Shown here piece by piece: positions 1-11,775 of a stretch of 64,000 nucleotides of DNA (positions are counted from its first letter, which is position 1; each line of letters starts with the position of its first letter). The notes under the pieces were generated by a model, which was given only the letters and a program-made list of their open reading frames with translations, was not told the DNA's origin and did no database searches. The translations under genes and the position numbers were made by a program. This DNA comes from Macrocystis pyrifera. Taxonomy: Eukaryota > Sar > Phaeophyceae > Laminariales > Laminariaceae. Location: positions 12,746,580-12,810,579 of the forward strand of contig JASSKH010000011.1 of the NCBI GenBank assembly GCA_031763025.1, read 5' to 3'.

Positions 1-96
1 TCCCTAGAGAGAAACGCCTGCCGCTTCGAGCGAGAACGCCTGCGAGAGGTGGAGAGAGAGGAGGCCAAGGGAGAGGTGCAGCTGATCAAGGCCACG
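1..96 (+). CDS. HDAC gene exon 1 (partial): coiled-coil segment
   Basis: Open from the window edge in frame 1 to donor ACG|gtgaga. Encodes a Glu/Arg/Lys-rich helix containing RERLREVEREEAKGEVQL and ends in phase 0. The start codon and true 5' boundary lie upstream. Confidence 0.6.
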
Positions 97-3000
97 GTGA
101 GAGGCAATGGCTATTCTAACGGCTAGATACATACCTGGTTTATAGTGCATAATAGATGGAATTATATGTTTGAGATTGTATGATCGATGTCTAACGGTCA
201 ATGTTTTCGCAACGCCCGAAGTGTAATGGTATTGAATAGTCGAGATTTTACCGTGGATATTCAACGGTCGATGTAGAACGGTCATTTTTTCCGGCGGTAG
301 AGCAGGGTAGAGGCATAACCGTCATTCTTAAGTAGTCGAGATTTAACGATCGATATTCAACTGTCCAGATTATCCGTCGGAGACGGTAAGGTTCTCATAT
401 CCAAATTTTTACGGTGGAGACTCATATCAAAATTTTAACGGTGGAGACCTAACGATTTTTTTCCAGTGATCGAGATTCAACCGCCGATATTCAACGGTCA
501 ATATGATGTGATCAACATTAAACGGTCAAGATGTTGATGGTCGAGACCTAACGGGAAAAAAAAAGGTAATGGTCGAGAGGTTTAACCGTCGGTGTTCAAC
601 GGTCGATATGAAAACAGTTGATATGCGACCGTCGAGGTTTTAACTGTTGGTATCCAACAGTCGATATCTTACTGTCAATATCCGAAGGTCGAGATTTAGT
701 GGTTGGTGTTCGAATCTGGTCGAGATTTTTAAAAAATGTCGATATTCAACGGTCGAAATGATGAGATCAATATTGAAATGAACCGATAATGTTTTCAATA
801 TTAAACGGTCAAGACTTACACCTAGCGGTCATTTTTTTAACAGTCAAGATTCAGCCGTCGATATTCGACGGTCGACATGATGTGTTTGAGATGAGTTTTT
901 TTCAGTATTCGGCGGTCAATATTTGGTGGTCGACACCGAACGTCGTTTTTTTTTTGTTGAGGTTTAACCTTCGATACTCAACGGTCGATATATAAACAGT
1001 TGACATGCGAACGTTGAGATCAACTGTCGATATCCAAAGGTTCGAATTTTTAGCAGTTGCTATTCAACCATCGAGATCCAACGGCCGAAATCTAACGGTC
1101 GATAAGCAACGGTTAGATTTCAACGGTCGACATGCACCGGTCGGAAGGTAACGATAAAAAATTAACGGTTGATATGCAACGGTCAACATTCAACGGTCCA
1201 CTAACCCTATACCTGGTACCTGGTAGGTCATTGCTGATTCCACGATTCAATTGTCCAATGTTCCCGGTCAGTCCAATTATCCTTGAACAATATCTGTGCG
1301 GTTGCCATGTTCGTGTGAACAGGCGGAGGCAAAGGAGCAGAAGGCTGACCTCGCCCAGCTGGAGTTGATCGCGAAGAAGGCTTTCTCCGCTAAATCGGCC
1401 CTGGTGAGTAGGAGAGACAGAATTGACCACTTTTAAAACAATCTTAAGACGGCACTCACGTTTTTTTGTCCAGAACTACGTAGCTTTACGATCTGGGCAA
1501 GCCGATCAACGGACAAAATCTTCCTAAAGCCGCATGTCGCGAACCACTGCATATTAGACTATGTACAAAAATTGGAAACACTAACCCTGACACACCACAC
1601 TGCTTGTGCCAAAGAAAAAAGTACGTAAAAGTTCCGACCTTTTTTTTTTCGAATCGATCTCGCCGGGATATCCGCGAAAACCTTTTTTGACACTAAATTC
1701 GTATAAAAATTGTCGTTCTCGATCAAAATGAAATTTGGTAGAGACTGTGCTGAAGACACAAGGAGATCTTTGATGTAAGTCTCGTTGCCCAATTCGCCAC
1801 GCATCAACAAATATTACCAGAATGCGAGCCCAAATACAAGTCAAGAAAAAAACGAAAAATATGGCATTTCTGCCATGCCCCGACCAATATTGAGAATTTT
1901 ACTCTGAAGTCAAGGATGGCGGACGGCAAGTGTGTTGGTTAGTACACGGTATATACTACTGTGTCCAAATTTCAGGTCCAAATGCGTAAAATTAGTCGGG
2001 GCGTGGCCAACCTGCCCTAAAAACAATATTTCGGCTGGCCCAGCTCGTAGTGTGGGTCATTTTTGCAGTTGGCGAAAGGGCTTAAGATCCCCTCTTTGAT
2101 AAAACAAGGATGACGATTTTGGTGTCATCGTTCGCCTGTATGCGAGCAGCGTGGTAAGGGGTACGGGTAGGATGAGGTTTGCCCGTGTCGTACGATTGAC
2201 TCCTTGTTGCGTTGTAATTCGGATAACAATTTGTATCATCATCCCCCCTGATCGCGCAGTGGCCGCCGACGTGCTGTGATGTCCGTTTTTTACCATCAAT
2301 TTGATGTTTTATGCTATAATCAAGTCCCAACTGGGTTAAGGCAGATAGGACTCCGCGACTACTGCCTCAGTCAGTTTGCCTCCCCCCCCCCCCCGCAATG
2401 TCTGCCTGGTTGGTGAAAACCCGACGTGCTCCGTCCCAGCGTTGTAGGGATGCGAGGGTCTATGGTCATATGACTACGGCCATGCACGATAATAAGTACA
2501 CCCCCCCCCGCACTCCCTCGTTTTTTTTTTATGCAGTTGCTGTCTCTATTAGAAACCACGCCAGAAAAACAAAAACAATATCGACGGTGCGCTGTCCCAT
2601 CCACGTGCAGAATGTTCGCCTCACACCACACGTTTGCACTTTCGTTTGTTTTTCTTTTTTTGCCAAATTCGACCGCCACAGATCGCTTGATTTTTCTGCG
2701 GACGATAGATCTTGACGTGTTGAACCTCTCCACACACACACCCCGCCTATTAGTAGGATGCAGCTCACCCTTCATGCGACTCGCCGAACACCTCACGGAA
2801 CACCTCACGTTTCGCTTAGCGCTTGGTGCGAACAACGTCTGAAAACCCGACGTGCTCCGTCCCGGCATTGTAGGGATGCGAGGGTCTATGTATGGTCATA
2901 CGACTACGGCTATGCACGACATGAGTACCCCGTCTACTTATGTTTTTGTGGGCTTCCCTGTCAGGAGCTTCTCAAAATCAAGTCGATTACTCGCTCCTTA

Positions 3001-6000
3001 CGATGTTTCGATAGTGCACGAAGCGACTGAAAAGCGAACCTATGATACTGTACTTGTCTCCTTTCTTGTCTCCCACTTCCTTTGTTTGCGATCCCGCGCC
3101 TTCCTCTGTTTGCAATCCTCCGCCTCCCTCTGTTTACAGTCCTGCACCTTCCTCTGTTCGCAATCTTGAACCTTCCTTTGTTTTTGCATTGCTGCGCCTC
3201 CTGTCGTTTGCAATCCTGCGCCTTCCTTTGTTTGCAATCCCTTCAGGCGTTCCAAGCCGCACTCGAGTCCGAGAGGGAAAACGCGGCAGCGAATGAGATG
3301 GCGGTGGAGGATGGAAAAAAGCTGCTCAAAGCCCTCAGAGACGAGCGGAAGAGTCTCAAGGTATACCAAACAGCTTACAGAAGTAGACGTGACGAAAGAG
3401 AAAAAAAAACACAGCATGAGAATAAGAGCATAAGGCTCGCTTTGCGAAGGGCGCAAGAACTATGAATTAAGAAAGCGTTCTCAGTGACGAGAGCTACAAT
3501 AAACCCTACCTGGTATAAAATAGTAGTATATGCTCAAGGTTTTTGAAGGATGGTGTCACATCTATAAGGCTCTAAGGCTTGCTCGGATTATATGTTTCTT
3601 GGCGAGCCTGTATTGTAATATTCAAGTGTTTTTGTTTCGAGCTCGTTGGTTTTGTTTTACCGTGTAAGTACGCGCGATAGAAGTCTCACTATTTATAGTA
3701 TACCACAGAGCTTGCAGAGATGATCTTCGACGAAAATCCTCGATCTCACAGCTTTGTTTTTTATGTTTTATTAATATCTTAACATACGAGTTATAGGTCC
3801 ATCAGTTTTTACTGCTGCGCAGCTCAACTCGCACGATTGCTTTTGGCAGCGCGTATTTTTGTGCTGGTTTGGTCACCACGTTTACCTTCCAGCTCAGCTC
3901 GCTGTACCGAGTATTGTCGTTTTGGCGTTTTTTTTTGTGCTGGTTTGTCCACGAGCCACTCTTGGGTTTCCAGCTTCGTGATCACACCCGGAGATGGACG
4001 TAAAACTAAAGCTCCGACACCCACACTATCCGTTTTCGAGACAGAGAGAGGAGGTAGGGTAGGGGGGGGGGGGGTATACGTAAAACCAAGTAGAAGAAGT
4101 TGTGAAAAAAACGATTTTCGTAAAATTCGTCAGAAATCCCACTGCATTTTTTTTTTTTTCGGTTTCGTTTTTTTTTTTTTCGCCGTGTTTGTTTAGTGGT
4201 GTGGTGTCGTTCTTTCTCTTTCGTCGAACACCCCTGCACGAAAAACAGATAAAACGATATACACTCATTCCCGAGGCCACACTGAAAAAAAAAAAGTAGA
4301 CTGGTGAGATTTCTGGACGATGGTAGAAAATTACATCGTTTCTTCCACTTGGTTTGGGCATACCCCCCCCCCCCCCCCTGTCTGAGACTCGAACGAAAAA
4401 AGCGGTGTGTCGTTTTTTTTTTTTTTTTTTGGTGCGAATACCCCTGGCTCGGCTCGCCTTCGTTTGTTTTTGTTGACTTTTTGCTGTGGTGTCATTGATC
4501 ACTTTCACTTTTTTTGGTTTCCAGCTCCTCTTGCTTAAGTTGTTTTTGTTTTGTTCGGGTTATGTATATACCTATTCGTAGCTTTCTAGTATAGTACATT
4601 TTCTTCATAGCCGTTGATACGCCCGTCCAACGGAAATAATCAACCCCTTTATTGGGGATTCACTACCGTTATGGAGATAAAATACTTAGAATTAGAGTCG
4701 CCTTTAGGTACATGTACACTGCAGTACTAAAGGCCTTAAGCAGTGCACTAGGGAACAGCACGCCGATGCGTACCAGTAGTGGTTGCTCTTGCTTTATAGC
4801 CGTTGATTGTCGCACGTTGACTCTTGGCTCGTCCATCTCGCACAAGGAGCGAGTGTCGGAGAAGGAGAAAAAGGCCGTCGAAGCGTCCGGGCAGGAGGGT
4901 TTCCTGGAAGAAAAGGCGTTGCTGTTTGCGCGCGTGAGGGGGGAGTGGGCGTCGCTCAGGTGCGCTTTGAGGAGGAGGGTGGGGGCGGCAAGGACTCTCC
5001 TGCTGACGGATGGGGCTGCCGCCTCCACGCGGTACCGGAGGACAGACTCGAGCAGGTGAGAGTTGTGGACGCGCGTTACCAGATAGGTGGCAACATATTC
5101 ATACCCCGGACAGACCATCTGCAGATCATACAGATCATGATCTAGATGATCTAGTTCCTCGGCTGCCATTGTGAGAGGTCGCGCAGAATCCACGTAGTAC
5201 AGATCCAACCCAGGGTTTTATGTGCTACTGATAGATGGTGCAGATTGCAGGGGTTCTCACCTGGCAGCATGAGCTACATCATACAAGATCGGGAACGGAT
5301 TATCTATCTGCCTTGATTGATCTAGGTCATGAACTGTGGGAATGATCTATCTGATCTGTCTCAGGCTTGTAAAAAATTTGGGAGCAATCCCACGGCAGGG
5401 GTAGTCTGCACAACTTTTTTTCATTCTGAGGCAATATTGTTCTGACCGTTCGAGCTCCTCAAGTGAACCACTCTTCAATAGACCGGTTACCATCACAAGC
5501 ATGATGCTTTTATTTTTTATTTTTTATTTTTTTTAATCATCACTTTCACTTTCCAGCTTTTAACTCGTAGGAGACCCTCAGCGGTCTTCTTCTGGACAAG
5601 CCGTGGTCACAGGTGTCGTCCCTTCTCCCCCCCGGTACGTGCATTTATTTTTCATCGCGCACAGGGTTCAGCATTCCCACTGCTCGTCGATTTTTATCAA
5701 ATGTAGCCAACTCACGCTTTCGCGCTTTCCACTAATAATCAATTTTTATGCAAGAACAAGTCCTTACGAGTATGCACTCGGTGAGACTTGAACCCACGAA
5801 ATTGATCTTGGTAGGCACGCGGACCACCTACTAGGCCCGTAGTATATTTGTTGTAGGACTAGCGCATGGAAACGCTGGTCGGGCTGGGTGAAAACATACA
5901 TGTTGAACAAGGGGGCACCCTTACAAGGGCTATGTATTGGTGAATAAGGCACCACCTTTGAAGAGGTATTGCTCTTCGGTCAGAATGTTACCGACCCGAC

Positions 6001-6470
6001 GGGGCTCTTCGACCGCCGGAAACTGTATATACCCAACGTCGTCGGAGTACCGTTTCGCAGTGTTTTTTTTAACCATTTTGTCGTGAAAGGCTTGCAAAGG
6101 CGATATTATGTACGGGATGGGTCATCGATCGGGTCACGAACATGTCATTTTTATCTTTTCAAAACGAAAAATAAAATGCGGGCGAGCGTGAAGTATGAAA
6201 CCTGTGTAACCGAGGAAGAACCCTCGCCGAGTATTGTGCAGTATTTTTTGTGAAACCCTACCGAACATGGCATGCATCGGTGCTGCTGGTGTGCTGGTGC
6301 TGGTGCTGGTGGTCGCCTTCACGCGATACCGGGGGGTAGACTTCACCGGGTGACGGTGGTGGTTGTGTTGGTGTTGGTATTTGTACTGGGGTAATTCTTA
6401 TTTTTATTTTCGGGGGCGGGGGCGGGGGTTACCGATTTCATGCGGTGCCTGAGGACATACTCGATGAGAT

Positions 6471-6511
<41 letters not shown>

Positions 6512-9500
6512 CGTCGTAGGGGTGCCGTTTTCACGCGGTGCCTGAGGATAGGCTCGAGCAGGTGGGTGTCTTTACGTCGTGTTGGGAGTGTTGGTGCTAC
6601 TGCTCATACTGGTGTTAAGTGTTGGTGTTACAATTGGTGCAGTATTGTGGGGGGGGTGAGGGGTTGGCGCGGTGGGGTAGTAGTGATGAGGGTGGGGTCG
6701 ATGGCAGTGGTGATGGGCGTGGAGGCGGTAGTGGTGGTAGGGGCGGCGGGGTTGGCGGGGGCGACTGTATTGGTGTTGGTGCTACTGCAGTGCTGTTGCG
6801 GGTGTCGGTGGCATCGGTGCCGGTGTTAACATGGATGCTGGTGTATTTTGGTGTCGACATGACAGCAGTGGTGCTGGTTAGGGTTGGGGTATTGAACACT
6901 GTGCTAGACGTGTTGCTGTTTTGCTATTTGTTGTTGCTGCTGTCTGGTGGAGTTTGGTGTTGTCGTGTGTTGGCTTCGCCCTTGTTGATGTTGTTGATGC
7001 TGCTGCTTCTACCTTCGGTTCTTCGCGTGGTTTTCTTCAGCTGACCAAAACGATGTCGGCGTGCCTCGACCACCGCCGCTCCCGCGCTTGTGCAGCCCCG
7101 CCGGATGGACGAAGCCTGGCGCGCTCTCTTGTTCCTGGAAAAGTTGTACCCCAACGAGGTCAGTCCACGATTGATGCTGCCGGTGGTGGTGGTGGGGATG
7201 TTGTTGTCGTTTCAGCTGAAAGAGACCTCTCCATTTCAGTATTCTATAAACACGCCCCCTTGATGTTTTTTGCAGACGCAGCTGAATTATTGAGTATTAG
7301 GAATTCTAACGGGGGGCTGGGGGGGGGCTCGATTACCAAAAATCGAAAAAGCGGTACAAAATTAAAATGCGGCAGCTTTCGGTTTCTGTGAAATCGAGCG
7401 ATCTAACAGTGCAGGCGAGCATATCATCCATGCTATAGCTGACATATTTTGTGTTTCTTAACCCTTTTCGGTGATTCTTGACCCTTTTTTTTCGGTGTTT
7501 CTTAAACCTTTTCTTTTGTGCTTCTTAACCCTTCTTTTTCGGTGTTTCTTTACCCGTTTTTTTAGGTGTTTATTAACCGTTTTTTTTGGTATTTCCCAAC
7601 CCTTTTCAGTGTTTCTTAACCCTTGTTTTTCGATGTTTCTCAACCTTTTTCGGTGTTGCTTAACCCTTTTCGGTGTTTCGGTGCCCAACTATAGCGACTA
7701 AATGAAGGATAAGTTCGGTATAATGACCCGTCTACGAGTAGTGTGAGTTCGTAGCAGTGCGAGTAGGATCAGGCTTCAACCCGTGCCGTGCCGCTCCTTG
7801 CGTTTTACTTTGGGCGCCACGTTTTATCATCCCCCCAGCCAAGCATTGGCCGATTCTGTTATCGCCAAGCACTGGCCGATTCTGAAATGACCATTTTTGT
7901 TGTTGTGAATATTCTCATTTTGAAGCTCCGAAACCGTCACTACGTCTCATCGATGATTTTTGCAGCTGCAGCTGGAACCGTCCTTTTCCTTTTCGATATT
8001 TTTCTTGTTGTTCTATTCTAACACGCCCCCTTGATGATTTGTTTTTTGCAGACGCAGCTGAAACGATCGGTGGACCGCGCGTGGGTGGAGACGGTGAAGC
8101 CGGAGACGATGCTGATGTTGGCCCACAGCCGTACGTACGTGGACCAGCTGAGGACTAGGGTTGACGAGGCCGGGTCCAGCGTGGAGTGCCTCACTGCCGT
8201 AGACGGGAGCGAGGATGGTGCTGGAGACGTAGGAGGTCGCGGAGGTGAGAAATCGGACTGATCACGATCTATATCCCGAGCTAGATCACGTGCTAGTACG
8301 GGGGGACCATACTGCCTGTAGTAAATAGGACCGAATATTGCTAGTAAAAATAGGTAAATGTATACCTGGTAGGTTTTTGTGTGTACCGTAGGTCCTATTT
8401 ACTATAGTCCCCGGTAATAGATCGTGTACGGTATTATTCGTCACGATCTGCTGTAGATCATCTGTTGATCGTCGAGGTCTACGGTAGATAATGCATTAAT
8501 CGTCACGATCTAGATGATCTGTTAATCGTGATTTGTTGGTCATTATGTGGATCATGTATCACAGTGGACCTATAGTACACAGCACCCATCATATACACAA
8601 CAAACATACACCTGGTATATTCCAGTATTTTTAGTGAGCATATTTGGTCCTCCCTGACTACTAGGTTCCCCCGCAGTGGTGATCATCGTCACGATCTTGT
8701 ATGTCTGTTTTTCGTCGCGATCCACTTTAAGTAGATTTTTCTCTGAGTTTGTCACGATCTGCTCCCGATCGTCTTCTAATCGTCATGGTCTAGATCGCCT
8801 GTTGATATCACCTTGATTTTAATTAATCTATGAGCTGTGACTATATAGAGTAGAGAATCTACTCGTCGTCACGATCAACTGGAGATCATCTATTGGTAGT
8901 GATCGTCACGATGTGCAGTGGGGCGTCTATTTATCGTCGCGATGTACTGTACATTTTTCTACTTTTAATAGTTGTCACGATCTATTTTAAGATCGTCTTT
9001 TTAATCGTCATGGTCTAGATCGTCTATTACTAGTAAATCTCCGCGATCTACAGCAGTAGTATTAGTAGATAATCTATCAGCTGTCACCACCTACGCTATC
9101 ATAGATGGTCTTTTCATCGCCGTTACGATCTAGCTCAGCTATTGATCTCGTCACGATCTAACAGTAGACAATCTATTAGCTGTCACGATCTAGATAATCT
9201 ATTGATAATCACCACGATCTAGATCATCTGTTGATGTCGCCACGATTTAGACATGATGTTAATCGATCCACTATCACGGTGGAAACTTACTGTATTAAAA
9301 TTTATAGTAATCAGGACCAAATATGCCTGCTAAAACTACTTGAATATGTGGGGTTTTGTGTGTACGATGGGTCTTGATTACTGTGATCCCCCGCAGTAGT
9401 TGCCTTCCACGTGAGCTTGTGCAAGTGCCGTTTAGTGCAGACCCCACCCTGCTAAACCAAGAACTGCGTCAAACAGATCGACCCGGTGTAAAGAGCTGCG

Positions 9501-10636
9501 TCGAACAGATCGACCCCGGGTCTTAAGTGGTCTTGCGGGTCATATTAAATTAAGGTTATAGCTGCCCCGAGAGGTCTAGATCATGAAATGGTGGGGCTGG
9601 GCACCGGCACAGTATGTACTAGCAGTAGTAATCAACTGGTTGACCTGGCCAGTGTATTCGCCTGTAGTTTTTTTTATCGTACGTGCGCCCAAGGGACACA
9701 CCATATTATAGTACGGAAACCCACCAATTGCGTTTCCGGAGGAGGGAAGGGAGGGAGGAGACAGTATACTGCTGCAATCCAGTATTCTGGTTGATTTTGA
9801 CGACAGTGCAATCGCCACTGATTGAGGCAGCCAGTGCCCAGCCCTTTCAAATGGGGATCCATCTGATCTGATCTGTTCGATGTGCTGTCGATAATACTTC
9901 ACGTCTCGTTTGTCGGTTCGCGCAGGGAGGAGTGGCGGAGGCGGTGCACACCAGGGGCACGGGGGGGGAGGGGCAACGGTGCGAGAGACAAGGCGGAGAG
10001 AGCGATGGCGGTGTACGGGAAGGATACCGTGGGGAACAAGCGGTCGTGGGAGGCGGCCATGACGGCTGCAGGTGCGTGTTGGGACGCGATGGTTACGCAA
10101 CGGTGAAATGACGATTGAATTGCGGCTTCTTGACGGTTACATGGCGTGTTGGTGACGGTTTCATATCGGTTACACGACAGGACATCAACTTTATTGGTTC
10201 GTGTTTCGTGTGTTTAGAGAAACCGCCCGTCTGCCTCTGATAGCCATCCACACATCAGACAGATCATCTACAGATCATTCTGGGTTGATGATCTAGATAT
10301 TTCAGGGCAGATGATATGTAAGGATCTGTATGCTCTAGCTCATCTACAGATAATTTCCAGTTGATGATCTAGATATTTCAGGGCAGATGATCAGTATGAT
10401 CTAGCTCATGTTGCAGAGTGGGAGCCGTATGATCTGCATGATCTAGGACACGTTTCCTGGGTTGGATATGTACCGTACAGATCCTGCGCAAACCTCTCAT
10501 GACGACAGCTGACGATCTAGATCTTTCCGGCGTAACTATCCGACGCCCAATTTACTCTCTTTTTCTCCACCTCCTGCTTCCCCTTTCTCTCTGGACTTGT
10601 GTTGTTGTTTGCGTCACGGCTACTGCTGCTGGTGAC

Positions 10637-10694
<58 letters not shown>

Positions 10695-11728
10695 ATGATG
10701 ATGGCGATCATAATGGCGATGCCTCTCATGGTGGTGATGATTGTGATGATGCCGCAGGGGCGGTGCTCGAAGCGGTGGACCGCGTTCTCCACGGCGAGGC
10801 GCACAACGCTTTCTGCGCCGTGCGCCCGCCGGGGCACCATGCCGGGGTGGAACTGCACTGCATGGGCGCCGTGTCGAACGGGTTTTGCATCCTCAACAAT
10901 GTTGCTTTGGCGGCCCTCTACGCTCATCTCTATGGGTGAGGGCTGATTTCCGTTCGCTTTGCTTTGCTTTGCTCTGCTTTTATTTTGCTTTACTTTGCTC
11001 TGCTTTGCTTTGCTTTGCTTTGCTCTGCTTTGCTTTGCTTTGCTTCGCTTTGCTTCGCTTTGCTTTGCTTTGCTTTGCTTCGCTTCGCTTTGCTCTGCTT
11101 TTCTTTTGCTTTGCTTTGCTCTGCTTTTCTTTAGCTTTGCTTTGCTTTGCTTTGCTTGCTTTTCGAGATTGCTTTGTCTCGCTGTGCTTTGGTTTTTCTT
11201 TGCTTTGCTTTGCTTGATTCCTGCGCGCTCGCTGGTCATTGGCGTGGTCTTACGGTGATGTCACGTGTTGTATGCGCTCTGTGTTGCGTATGGTATGTGC
11301 CTGTGTGGTGTATTAATCTTCGTATGTTTCAGGTACTTTGCGCCCTCCGTACACCCCCCCCCCCCCCGATTCTGCCCGTTCAGGTAGGCCGCGAGAGTTG
11401 CTATGGTTGCATGTTCTTGCATGTTGTTGTGCATGTGTTATACCTGGTATACCAGTGCGTGTACTATCGGTCTTACGTGTTTTCAGTGTCGTTACATGAT
11501 TGCGCTTTTTCGGGTGTGTCACATGCACCGCGATTGGTGCAAGCAATGTCTGCCTGGGCGGTGAAAACTCCACGTGCTCCGTCCCGGCATTGTAGGGATG
11601 CGAGGGTCTATGGTCATACGACTACGACCATGCATGATATCGAGCACACCACCCCCCTCCACACACGCTCCGTCTCAAAAGGGATGCGTGGTCAACAGTT
11701 AAATGGCTAAGGCAAGCAACAGATGACC

Positions 11729-11775
<47 letters not shown>

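Larger units (their letters stand above)
8250..9290. repeat. GTCACGATCTAGAT repeat field in intron 6
   Basis: Roughly forty degenerate blocks of TCGTCACGATCTAGATGATC, interrupted by MITE copies at 8297 and 8561. No ORF. Confidence 0.8.

Noticed and set aside
10517-11239. 240-codon minus ORF rich in Lys, Ala, Gln and Ser
   Set aside because: Product of the CTTTG minisatellite and the CTG/ATG microsatellite, overlapping HDAC exon 8 on the other strand.
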